Source: Prolixibacteraceae bacterium (GTDB taxonomy: Bacteria; Bacteroidota; Bacteroidia; Bacteroidales; Prolixibacteraceae). From it: DNA of 59,406 nt. Every line of letters starts with the position of its first letter. The stretch's first letter is position 1. Shown here piece by piece: positions 1-8,609 of this stretch. The DNA is taken from assembly GCA_025355875.1 (NCBI GenBank), contig JANXYV010000027.1:1-59406 (forward strand), in the 5' to 3' direction. A program made the position numbers and the translations under genes. Below the pieces are notes generated by a model. That model was not told the origin of the DNA. It did not search any database and saw only the letters and a list, made by a program, of their open reading frames with translations.

Positions 1-106
<106 letters not shown>

Positions 107-113
107 TTTAACT

Positions 114-149
114 GCCTCCGATTCTTTATTGAGTCGGAGGCTTTTTTTT
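114..149 (+). terminator. Rho-independent terminator of the rRNA operon
   Basis: GCCTCCGA (114-121) pairs perfectly with TCGGAGGC (134-141) around a 12-base loop and is followed by eight T residues. It begins about 8 bases after the end of the 5S gene, so it most likely ends the rRNA operon. Confidence 0.9.
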
Positions 150-301
150 GTTTGAAAAGGACGTTTAATAGCATACAGCACTAAATTGCTGCCGAAAAAT
201 GGCGTTATTTGTATAAGCAAGTTAAGATAATAAAAGCTGCTGACTTTAATTAAAATTCATTGATTTCTTAAAGTCCGGAATATACAAGTTCGTTCAATCG
301 T

Positions 302-1006
302 ATGCGAAGAATCACTTTATACATTTGTATTGTTTTATGTATTGCTGGTAAAGGTTTTGGGCAAACTTTACTGGTAGATTCATTACGTGCTGGTTTTGAT
401 AAGCTATACGGATTGGATGTTTTGCTGACTAATGGTAAGAAATATTTTCCCGACAGCAATCCCGCTGTTGGCCATCCCTTTTGGCGAAGTGCCGATTCAT
501 TTGTGGCAGACCTGACGATATCCGGCAGAACCTTCAAAGATCAAATCCTTAAATATAACCTGTGCAAGCAGGAGTTTATTCTACTCTACACCAATTATAA
601 CGGACAGCAGGGGCAAATCATACTAAACATTTCAGCAATCGACTCTGTCAATTCCGGAATGTATAAGTTTGTTCCCAACGAATATCCGGAAATCAGGCAA
701 CAGTTCGTTCAGGAGATTCATAAAGGGCATTTGTCATGCTTCATAGGTTGGACTAAAGAATTGAAGTTTAATACAATGGGTCCTTTTGCCGGATATGAAT
801 ACACCAAGGATTCGCGCATTAACTACCTGGTATATAAGGAATCGGTCTATCGGTTTTCCAGTAAGTCATCCTTTCTCCGGATTTTTTCCTCAAAAGATCG
901 AACGCTGGTCAGAAAATACATCTCCACCAATCGGATCAGGTTTAAGAAAATGGATGAAAACAGCCTGAAAAAATTAATAGGCTACTGCGACAAAACCATC
1001 CTCTGA
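302..1006 (+). CDS. Secreted protein of unknown function at the head of the TonB-receptor operon
   Basis: A 234-residue protein whose first about 20 residues form a typical signal peptide (MRRI, then a hydrophobic stretch ending GKGFGQ). I recognise no domain in the mature part. It is mixed alpha/beta in character with many Lys, Tyr and Ser and no internal membrane segment. The stop codon lies one base before the ATG of the TonB-dependent receptor, so the two are almost certainly co-transcribed. Small secreted proteins with no known domain are common directly upstream of STN-type receptors in Bacteroidota, but no function is assigned. A periplasmic or surface accessory role is inference from position only. 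Confidence 0.82.
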   Translation: MRRITLYICIVLCIAGKGFGQTLLVDSLRAGFDKLYGLDVLLTNGKKYFPDSNPAVGHPFWRSADSFVADLTISGRTFKDQILKYNLCKQEFILLYTNYNGQQGQIILNISAIDSVNSGMYKFVPNEYPEIRQQFVQEIHKGHLSCFIGWTKELKFNTMGPFAGYEYTKDSRINYLVYKESVYRFSSKSSFLRIFSSKDRTLVRKYISTNRIRFKKMDENSLKKLIGYCDKTIL

Positions 1007-1007
1007 T

Positions 1008-3791
1008 ATGAAGTTTTTGGCAACATATATTCTTCTTTTCCTTATCATTCTGTCGGATCTGGCCGGACAAGAGAAGGATGAACTGAAAATTACCGGTTCA
1101 TTCCGGAATTTGTCTTTTCAGGAGTTTGTAACCAGGCTTGAGAAACAATATCCGGTTCATTTTTACTTCGAGGAAAAATGGGTGAGTTCAATTCAGGTGA
1201 ATATGGATGCTGATAGTCTTTCAGTTCCTGAATTAATAGAAAGAATTCTGCTTCCGACTATGCTGGATTACGTCTACCAAACTCCAGGTTCCATTTATAT
1301 TTTGCCTGATAAAAAATTTGTCCGCCAGCTTCCTGAATATTATTTGACAAGTGTTGGTCCCGACTCGATGCAAAACAGTCAGAGGAAAGTGACGGGAATG
1401 GAGGAGAAATATCTGTTAGGCCGGCAACCCGACGAGATCAAAACCATTGTGATCGGGAGCTGGGACAAAGCAAAAAAAGGTAAAATGGCTGTGATTACCG
1501 GAAAATTGACCGATGAAGAAACTGGTGAGCTACTTATTGGAGCCAGGCTTTATATTCCTTCCTTGCAGAAAGGTGCCGCTACTGATGCAAGTGGATTTTT
1601 AACGATGGCTCTGAACCCAGGCATTTATGCTGTTGTTTTTCAGTATCTCGGAATGACCGAAGTAAAAGGGAATATGGATGTTCGTTCGGATGGTTTTTTC
1701 TCCCTGACTTTGAAAAAACAATTGCATGTGATGAATGAAGTTTTGATTTATGGCCAAAAATCACAAAAACGGGGTGCAAAACCAGGAATGGAAAATGTTT
1801 CGGTGAAAACCATGAAAGAATTACCCTCACTGATGGGAGAAAAGGATGTGATGAAAGTGGCACAAATGCTTCCGGGAATAGTCAGTGTTGGCGAAGGATC
1901 AGCCGGGGTGAACGTACGCGGAGGAAATGCCGATCAGAACTTATTTTACCTGAACGAAATACCGGTTTATAACAGCTCTCACCTTTTCGGGTTTTTCTCT
2001 TCGATCAATTCATCCATTATCGACAATTTTACCATCTACAAAGGCCAGGTGCCAGTCGAATACGGCGGACGCTTATCATCGATTTTCAAAGTTGATGCAC
2101 GAAAAGGGCATAAAAATAAATTCTTTTCGCAGGGTGGCGTCTCTACGGTTTCGGCTAATGCCGAAATTGAAGTACCCCTTGTAAAAGATAAGGTCTCATT
2201 AGTTCTTAGTGGCAGATCTACCTATTCTGACTGGATTTTAAAACGCTTAAAAAATCCGGATTTGCGAAACAGCCAGGCTTCGTTTTACGATTTTGCCGGT
2301 GAACTTGATTTTGACCTGAACGATAAAAATCAGGTCAATGTTCTCGCATACAACAGCAGCGACGCCTTCAACCTGAATAACTATACCGAATATTCCTACG
2401 GGAATCTGGGCGCTTCGGTTAATTATTCGCACCATTTTTCTCCGGGGTTGAAATCTTCCGTTTCAGTAATTGGCTCAAACTATCGCTTCGAAACCATTGA
2501 AAAAAGCTCGGCAACCGAAGCCTACAGTCATGGTTACGAATTAAATCATTACGAATTCAGGGGAAGTTTGAGTTGGCTGGCTACTGAACATCATAACTTA
2601 AAAATCGGAACAGATCTTATTTTATATGATTTGAATCGTGGAGTGGTTAAACCTTATGGCAATCAATCTTTGAAAAACCCAGTAGATCTGGGAACGGAAC
2701 AAGGATTGGAAACTTCTTTTTTTGTCGATGATAATATTAGTCTTGGATCCAGATTGAATTTTTATGCAGGACTCCGCTTCAGTATGTTTACCGAATTGGG
2801 TCCGAAAACGGTCAGGGAGTATTATCCGGGAACCCCTTTTGAAGATAATAATGTCAGCAGCACGAAAGTGTACCAGAGCGGTGATCAAATCTCATCCTAT
2901 CATCATCCTGAACTTCGGGCTGGGTTAGATTTTAAGTCCGGTGAAAACAATTCGATTAAATTGTCGGTGACCCAGATGACGCAGTATATGTTCATGTTGA
3001 GTAATTCTATCGCGATTGCCCCCAATGATCAATGGAAATTAGTCGACAGTCACATCAAACCACCTAGTTCCATTCAGTATTCAGCCGGATTTTATCAGGA
3101 ATCTCCCAAAAAGGGATTGAATGCAACCTTCGAACTTTATTACAAACAAGCAAAGGATATTGTAGAATATCGCGATGGAGCTGATTTTTTAGCCTCACCA
3201 TATGTTGAAACAGCGGTACTGCAAGGAAATCAGGATGCTTACGGGGCTGAAACCATGCTGTCCAGAACAAAAGGACGAATTACAGGCTGGATTTCCTATA
3301 CCTATTCCCGATCGTTGATAACCGTCAACGGTGAAAAGGATTGGGCCGATATCAATCAAGGCAAACAGTACCCTTCCAACTACGACCGACCACATGTTTT
3401 GAATACCTTCCTGAACCTCGAAATATCGAGACGATTTGCTTTGGCAACCAACCTGGCCTACAGTACCGGCCGGCCGGTCACTCTTCCGCGAAGTGTTTAC
3501 TATGTAGATGGTCAGCCTTTTATCGATTATTCTTCCCGGAATGAATACCGGATTCCGGACTACCTGAGATTAGACGTTTCCCTGAGAATCGAGGGAAACC
3601 TAAAAATGAAGAAGTTCATGCATAGCTATTGGACTGTTGGCGTATATAACCTGACGGGAAGAAGCAATGCCAATTCCATCTTCTATTTATCAGAAGGAGG
3701 AAGATTGAATGGCTACAAATATTCGGCAATCAACGTGCCAATCTTGACAATTTCATGGAACTGGAAATTAGGGAACTATGATAACAATTGA
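1008..3791 (+). CDS. TonB-dependent receptor with STN and carboxypeptidase-regulatory-like domains
   Basis: A 927-residue outer-membrane receptor. Order of parts: signal peptide (1-20, ending LAGQ); STN-like domain (about 27-105, KITGSFRNLSFQEFVTRLE); carboxypeptidase-D regulatory-like beta sandwich (about 160-245, VITGKLTDEETGELLIGARL); plug (about 260-375, with GVNVRGGNADQNLFYLNEIP and the GGRLSSIFKVD signature); and a barrel of beta strands to the C-terminus. An STN domain in such receptors usually points to signalling through a FecR-like anti-sigma factor or to TonB interaction, but no sigma/anti-sigma pair is visible nearby. No SusD follows; instead two DUF4249 lipoproteins occupy that position. 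The substrate is unknown. The last codons overlap the start of the first DUF4249 gene by 14 bases. Confidence 0.93.
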   Translation: MKFLATYILLFLIILSDLAGQEKDELKITGSFRNLSFQEFVTRLEKQYPVHFYFEEKWVSSIQVNMDADSLSVPELIERILLPTMLDYVYQTPGSIYILPDKKFVRQLPEYYLTSVGPDSMQNSQRKVTGMEEKYLLGRQPDEIKTIVIGSWDKAKKGKMAVITGKLTDEETGELLIGARLYIPSLQKGAATDASGFLTMALNPGIYAVVFQYLGMTEVKGNMDVRSDGFFSLTLKKQLHVMNEVLIYGQKSQKRGAKPGMENVSVKTMKELPSLMGEKDVMKVAQMLPGIVSVGEGSAGVNVRGGNADQNLFYLNEIPVYNSSHLFGFFSSINSSIIDNFTIYKGQVPVEYGGRLSSIFKVDARKGHKNKFFSQGGVSTVSANAEIEVPLVKDKVSLVLSGRSTYSDWILKRLKNPDLRNSQASFYDFAGELDFDLNDKNQVNVLAYNSSDAFNLNNYTEYSYGNLGASVNYSHHFSPGLKSSVSVIGSNYRFETIEKSSATEAYSHGYELNHYEFRGSLSWLATEHHNLKIGTDLILYDLNRGVVKPYGNQSLKNPVDLGTEQGLETSFFVDDNISLGSRLNFYAGLRFSMFTELGPKTVREYYPGTPFEDNNVSSTKVYQSGDQISSYHHPELRAGLDFKSGENNSIKLSVTQMTQYMFMLSNSIAIAPNDQWKLVDSHIKPPSSIQYSAGFYQESPKKGLNATFELYYKQAKDIVEYRDGADFLASPYVETAVLQGNQDAYGAETMLSRTKGRITGWISYTYSRSLITVNGEKDWADINQGKQYPSNYDRPHVLNTFLNLEISRRFALATNLAYSTGRPVTLPRSVYYVDGQPFIDYSSRNEYRIPDYLRLDVSLRIEGNLKMKKFMHSYWTVGVYNLTGRSNANSIFYLSEGGRLNGYKYSAINVPILTISWNWKLGNYDNN

Positions 3792-4944
3792 GCGAAATAT
3801 ATGTGAACTGTTAGCAGTGGTGCTCTTGTCGTCATGCGTTGAGCGATATATCCCGGCCACTGAACTTAATTTCAACCCGCAACTGGTCATCGATGGGAAC
3901 ATCACCACGGACGGAGGAGAGCAGAAAATCATGATCTCCAAATCGTCGCCAACCGGAAATCCAAAATATTTCCCATTATCAGGCTGTCAGGTCAGTGTAG
4001 AAGACGGAAAGGGGAACCGTTTTTCCTTTCCTGAATCGAAAGACCCGGGTCATTATGTGGTCCATATCGATGAAAGCTTTATCATTACCGGAGAACATTA
4101 TCGTCTTCATGTCCGGACTTTGGAGGGAACAGAATATGTCAGTTCGTATGAAAAATTGATGCCTTGTCCGGAAGTCGGCAACGTTTATTATGAACTGGAA
4201 ACCAAGCCAACCGAGGATCCGATTGTCACCGAAACTGGCTTGCAGTTTTTTCTCGATTTCAGGGGAAATGAAAACTACGGACGATATTTCAGGTGGCAGT
4301 TGACTGAAACCTATGAATATCATTCGAAGTGGCCTTTGGACCAATGGCTTAATAAGGATGGAAACCACGATTTAGTTGAGCCCGATTATTCCAACTTTGT
4401 ATGTTACGGGTCGGAAAAGCTTGAAAATATTTTTGTTTTGTCAACCAACGGATTCAGCCAAAACAGCTATTCCGGATACAAGCTGCATTTTGTACAAGAT
4501 CAGACCCAGCATCTGCAGTACAAATACAGTTTGCTGATCAATCAATATTCGATCAATGAAACGGCATACAATTACTGGGACAATCTTCGGAAGAACAATC
4601 AGGAGACGGTCGATTTGTTTGGCAAACAACCAGCCAACGTGAAGGGAAATATTCACAACGCCATCGATACCACCGATTTCGCTCTCGGGTATTTTGGCGT
4701 CTCGACTGTGCAGAGCAAACGGATCATGGTTTATCCAATTGCCGGACTTTCATTTGATAAGGCTTTACCTTGCTCGGCCATAGTGATTGATCCAGGCCAT
4801 CTTCCGGCGGAACGGCCACTTTATTTTGTAACCGATTACGACGAAAATTTGGTTCCATATCTTGGTATTGGAGCTCCGGAATGTATATTTTGTACTTTGA
4901 AGGGCGGAACCACCGTGAAACCACCTTATTGGGATGAGAAATGA
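3778..4944 (+). CDS. DUF4249 family outer-membrane lipoprotein, copy 1
   Basis: A 388-residue lipoprotein with lipobox LLSSC at residues 16-20, so it is predicted to be lipid-anchored. The body (VERYIPATELNF, LVIDGNITTDGGEQ, CIFCTLKGGTTVKPPYW) matches the DUF4249 family, which lies beside TonB-dependent receptors in Bacteroidota and may play a SusD-like accessory part; that role is inference. The start ATG lies inside the end of the receptor gene (14-base overlap), giving translational coupling. The N-terminal signal is unusually short with acidic Glu residues (MITIERNICELLAVV), which may make it a poorer export signal than that of copy 2. The gene is a close paralogue of the next one over its full length. 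Confidence 0.9.
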   Translation: MITIERNICELLAVVLLSSCVERYIPATELNFNPQLVIDGNITTDGGEQKIMISKSSPTGNPKYFPLSGCQVSVEDGKGNRFSFPESKDPGHYVVHIDESFIITGEHYRLHVRTLEGTEYVSSYEKLMPCPEVGNVYYELETKPTEDPIVTETGLQFFLDFRGNENYGRYFRWQLTETYEYHSKWPLDQWLNKDGNHDLVEPDYSNFVCYGSEKLENIFVLSTNGFSQNSYSGYKLHFVQDQTQHLQYKYSLLINQYSINETAYNYWDNLRKNNQETVDLFGKQPANVKGNIHNAIDTTDFALGYFGVSTVQSKRIMVYPIAGLSFDKALPCSAIVIDPGHLPAERPLYFVTDYDENLVPYLGIGAPECIFCTLKGGTTVKPPYWDEK

Positions 4945-5036
4945 AACCGTCAGCTAACAAATATTTCGTTGCTTATGTCATTGGTACAGATGGCAGGGTT
5001 AATTTTCAGTCCCGTAAAAAAGGAAATTTGGGAAAT

Positions 5037-6200
5037 ATGAAAACATTGAAACAAAATTTACTGGTCCTTTTGGTTGGGCTGCTCATCTCTTCATGCGTTG
5101 AGCGTTACATTCCGGCTACTGAGCTCAGTTTCAAATCCCAATTGGTTGTCGATGGGACCATCACCACAGATGGAGGAGAACAGGAAATCAGAATTTCCAA
5201 ATCTTCACCGACCGGAAAACCAAAATTTTTACCGTTATCAGGTTGTTATGTAAGCGTGGATGACGGCAAGGGCAACAGCTTTACTTTTCTGGAATCGAAA
5301 GACCTAGGTCATTATCTGAGCAAAATAGATAATGGTTTTTTCAATACCGGGGAAAGTTATCGTCTGGATGTTCGAACTCCGGAAGGTCACGAATATGTGA
5401 GTTCCTCTGAAGAACTGATGCCTTGTCCGGAAGTCGATAATGTCTATTACGAACTGGAAACTAAGCCAACCGATGATCCGAATGTCAACGAAACCGGTTT
5501 GCAGTTTTTCCTCGATTTTAAGGCCGATGAATCTTTTGGCCGCTATTTTCGGTGGCAGTTGACAGAAACCTGGGAATATCATTCGAAGTGGCCACTGGAT
5601 AAATGGCTCGATAAGGATGGAAGCCATGACTTGATTGAGCCAGATTATTCCAACTTTGTATGTTATGGCTCGGATAAGCTGGAGAATATCTTTGTTTTGT
5701 CAACCAATGGTTTCAGCCAGAACAGTTATTCCAAATACAAGTTGCATTTTGTGCAAGATCAAACCCAGCACCTGCAGTATAAATACAGTTTGTTAGTCAA
5801 TCAATATTCGGTTACTGAAGCTGCATACAATTATTGGGACAATCTGCGGAAGAACAACCAGGAGTCGGTCGATTTGTTCGGTAAACAACCGGCCAATGTG
5901 AAAGGGAATATTCACAACGTAAATGATAGCACCGATGTCGCCCTGGGGTATTTTGGGGTGTCGGCCGTGCAAAGCAAACGTATCATGGTTCTGCCAATTG
6001 CCGGACTTTCATTTGATCAGGCACAGCCTTGCAGAGCCTATGTGATTGATGGTCCGCTTCCGGCCGACCGACCACTCTATTTTGCCACTGATTTTGACGA
6101 AAACTTTGCTCCTTACCTAGGAGTCGCAGCTGCGGATTGTATATTTTGCACTTTGTTGGGAGGAACCACTGTGAAACCACCTTATTGGGATCAGAAATGA
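5037..6200 (+). CDS. DUF4249 family outer-membrane lipoprotein, copy 2
   Basis: A 387-residue lipoprotein starting at ATG 5037. The frame is open upstream to 4941, but the 5037 start gives a textbook signal (MKTLKQNLLVLLVGLLISSC) and leaves a 92-base gap after copy 1. The mature protein is collinear with copy 1, with long identical blocks such as SKWPLD, VLSTNGFSQNSYS, FVQDQTQHLQYKYSLL and DLFGKQPANVKGNIHN. Differences are scattered and many are conservative, so both copies look selected rather than decayed. The tandem pair probably arose by local duplication. Its stop overlaps the ATG of the next gene (ATGA). Confidence 0.9.
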   Translation: MKTLKQNLLVLLVGLLISSCVERYIPATELSFKSQLVVDGTITTDGGEQEIRISKSSPTGKPKFLPLSGCYVSVDDGKGNSFTFLESKDLGHYLSKIDNGFFNTGESYRLDVRTPEGHEYVSSSEELMPCPEVDNVYYELETKPTDDPNVNETGLQFFLDFKADESFGRYFRWQLTETWEYHSKWPLDKWLDKDGSHDLIEPDYSNFVCYGSDKLENIFVLSTNGFSQNSYSKYKLHFVQDQTQHLQYKYSLLVNQYSVTEAAYNYWDNLRKNNQESVDLFGKQPANVKGNIHNVNDSTDVALGYFGVSAVQSKRIMVLPIAGLSFDQAQPCRAYVIDGPLPADRPLYFATDFDENFAPYLGVAAADCIFCTLLGGTTVKPPYWDQK

Positions 6201-7891
6201 AACGAAAAGGAACCAAATATTACCTGACTTTTACCCTGATTTGGGCCACTTGTGTTCAAATGGTTCAGGCTCAGCCAAAAGTTACAACCGTTCAGGCAAA
6301 GCAACTGGCGGAAAAAACGACCTTGTTTACAGATCGGGAAACCTATGCGGTTGATGAAGATATTTTATTTTCAGCCTTCAATGTTTCTCCACCGGCAATC
6401 CGAAATGCAGAATGGAGTAATATCCTTTACGTGGAACTGGTGGCACCCAATGGCGAATCATTCATCCGCAGAAAGTATGCTTTCAGTCAGGATGCCACAA
6501 GCGGAGCGTTGAGAATTCCCACCGGCCTGCTGACCGGGAATTACTACCTGAGAGCTTACAGCCGCTGGATGCGAGACTATTCTCCGTCCAGTTATTTTTA
6601 CAAAAGGATCACGGTGATCAATCCTTTCAGGGCAGAATTGCTTGAACCCGGAGAAAACTCAGGAAATACAACCGGATTTGAATCACCAGTGATCAATTCG
6701 CCCGATTTCCGAATAAAAACCACAAAGAAAAGCTACCGGAAACAGGAACAAGTTGGGGTGGAAGTTTCAGTTTTAAACAGTGAGGATTTTGCCGTTAAAT
6801 TTGTTGTTTCAGTGATACCCAAGGGAACGGAAAGCGAGTTCATACCCAAGTTGTCCGGTTCGGATGAGCAGAAATTTTCGCCTGATTTTATTCCTGAAAC
6901 CCGCGGACTTTCCATTTCAGGTAAGGTGGTTAATGCAGCAGATTCTGTTCCGATGCCTTTCACACTTGTAGGACTAACTATTTTTAAGGAAAATCCTGAA
7001 AATCAGAATGTGTCGACCAACGAAAAAGGGCAATTCTTTTTTGATCTTTCGAAACTCAGGGGAGAATATGAGATTTTCATTTCAGCAAAGTCGAATGAAA
7101 AACAGACGCCGCTCATTTTAGTCGATAATGATTTCTCTACCCAAAACATTAAATTGCCTTATGTACAACTCGATTTATCCAAAGAATCAAAAAAGCGCTA
7201 TCAATCACTGACCTTTAACAGCCAGATTCAAACGCTTTTCAGGCATCAAAAAATAGAAAAAGAGTTGAAATCCTTTTCATCAGATTCCACGTTTTATGGA
7301 AAACCAGACTTCGTGCTTAAAATAAACAATTACGTAGCGATGCCAAATGTGAAAGATTACATTTACGAACTGATGCCACAGTTGGGTGTCAGGCATAATG
7401 GGAAAAAGACCAGTCTGAAAATACTTGGAATCTACTCCGAACTGGCCATCCACGATCCGCTGGTTCTGGTAGATATGGTGTCAATCTTTGACATTGACCG
7501 GGTTTTGGATCTGCAGCCTGATAAAATTGATCGTATTGAATTGATTACGATGCCTTATGTGCGAGGCGACATTGTTTTCGGAGGAATTGTCAGCTTCTTT
7601 TCAAAGAAGGGCAATCTGGCCGGGATTGATCTTACTTCAGCAGGACGTTTCATCACCTACAATATGCTGAGTCGTGATTTTATTCAGGATGCTTCGGATA
7701 AACCCAATCAGCATGTTCCCGACCGCCGGAATTGTCTGTACTGGAATCATGATCTGAAGTTGAAAGAAAATGAATCCTCCGGAATTTCCTTTACAACCGG
7801 TGACAATGCCGGTGATTACGTGATTATCATCCGGGGTATGGATAAAACCGGCAAGACCAAAATAGCTACGGCAGAGATTCGAATTGAGTAG
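6197..7891 (+). CDS. Secreted MG2 / carboxypeptidase-regulatory / TonB-plug-like protein without a barrel
   Basis: Start chosen at ATG 6197, which overlaps the previous stop and yields a signal peptide ending VQMVQA; the frame is open to 6137. The 564-residue protein has an alpha-2-macroglobulin MG2-like N-terminal domain (about 25-145, TDRETYAVDEDILFSAFNVS, YYLRAYSRWMRDYSP). A carboxypeptidase-regulatory-like domain follows (around 230-310, ISGKVVNAADSVPMPFTLVG). Then comes a segment that reads like a TonB plug (around 425-475, DPLVLVDMVSIFDIDRV, then DKIDRIELITMPYVRGDIVF and GGIVSFFSKKG). There is no 22-strand barrel after it: only about 90 residues remain. Bacteroidota do encode such barrel-less plug proteins beside TonB receptors, with no firm function. 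It could be a periplasmic partner of the upstream receptor. Confidence 0.85.
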   Translation: MKRKGTKYYLTFTLIWATCVQMVQAQPKVTTVQAKQLAEKTTLFTDRETYAVDEDILFSAFNVSPPAIRNAEWSNILYVELVAPNGESFIRRKYAFSQDATSGALRIPTGLLTGNYYLRAYSRWMRDYSPSSYFYKRITVINPFRAELLEPGENSGNTTGFESPVINSPDFRIKTTKKSYRKQEQVGVEVSVLNSEDFAVKFVVSVIPKGTESEFIPKLSGSDEQKFSPDFIPETRGLSISGKVVNAADSVPMPFTLVGLTIFKENPENQNVSTNEKGQFFFDLSKLRGEYEIFISAKSNEKQTPLILVDNDFSTQNIKLPYVQLDLSKESKKRYQSLTFNSQIQTLFRHQKIEKELKSFSSDSTFYGKPDFVLKINNYVAMPNVKDYIYELMPQLGVRHNGKKTSLKILGIYSELAIHDPLVLVDMVSIFDIDRVLDLQPDKIDRIELITMPYVRGDIVFGGIVSFFSKKGNLAGIDLTSAGRFITYNMLSRDFIQDASDKPNQHVPDRRNCLYWNHDLKLKENESSGISFTTGDNAGDYVIIIRGMDKTGKTKIATAEIRIE

Positions 7892-8040
7892 TAGCTTCGC
7901 TGTAATCTTCTTGATTTGCCTGATTGAAAGCGGAAAACTCCTTTTTCTCTGGAAACTCAGGTGTTTTTGAGCGATTTGGTTCGTATCGCAGATCCTCGAA
8001 TAATTTCCTCATTTTTGTGCTTCTCAATTTTAATCAACCT

Positions 8041-8361
8041 ATGGCCTGGATATATTTGCTTATCGCCGGAATTTTGGAAGTGGTGTGGGCTGTCGGGATG
8101 AAATATTCCGAAGGCTGGACGAAACTTTATCCGAGCATTTTCACCATTGTGTCGATGGTCATCGGCTTCTATTTTCTTTCGCTGGCTGTCAAAACCCTGC
8201 CCTTGGGGACAGCATATGCAGTCTGGACCGGAATCGGTACAATTGGCACAGTCATTTTTGGAATTATCTTCTTTAGCGAAACAATGGATTTGGTAAAAAT
8301 CATCTGCATTTTGTTGATCGTTACCGGTATTGTCGGATTGAGAGTAATACACAAATCCTGA
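8041..8361 (+). CDS. gdx: Guanidinium exporter of the small multidrug resistance family (Gdx/SugE type)
   Basis: The ATG at 8041 gives a 106-residue, four-helix SMR protein. The frame is open upstream to 7924, but the upstream extension does not resemble the family. The hallmarks are those of the SugE/Gdx branch rather than EmrE: the first-helix ILEVVWAVGMKY containing the essential membrane Glu, and PLGTAYAVWTGIGTIGT in the third. Members of this branch export guanidinium ion in exchange for protons as an antiparallel dimer. I looked for a guanidine riboswitch in the 149 bases upstream and saw no convincing one. The gene seems to be monocistronic. Confidence 0.9.
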   Translation: MAWIYLLIAGILEVVWAVGMKYSEGWTKLYPSIFTIVSMVIGFYFLSLAVKTLPLGTAYAVWTGIGTIGTVIFGIIFFSETMDLVKIICILLIVTGIVGLRVIHKS

Positions 8362-8609
8362 ATTTACTTATTCAATTATGGTCGAAGAATTTCGTTAATC
8401 TTTTGCAGGATAGATTTCAGTTTTTCAAATTTGAGATTTCCAGGCTGATTCTAAATCAATTTGTAAAGAACAACATCTCGTGTTTTAACCAATTTCCTGA
8501 ATTTCATTTTATCGGGTGAGCTTATGATGAAGGAATTTTAACTAATTTTGAACATGCCTTCGGTATTGAAATCATAAGTGAAAAAATAACATTTATCACA
8601 TCCGTATTT
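8362..8609. other. Intergenic region before mprF-like gene, no gene seen
   Basis: About 250 AT-rich bases between gdx and the mprF-like gene. I see no open reading frame, tRNA or strong hairpin. The promoter of the mprF-acvB pair should lie here, but I could not place a Bacteroidota -33/-7 pair (TTTG and TAnnTTTG) with confidence. Confidence 0.4.

Noticed and set aside
7892-8040. Possible guanidine riboswitch before the Gdx gene
   Set aside because: I found no paired ACGR-loop hairpins or ykkC-like core; only unstructured AT-rich DNA is visible.
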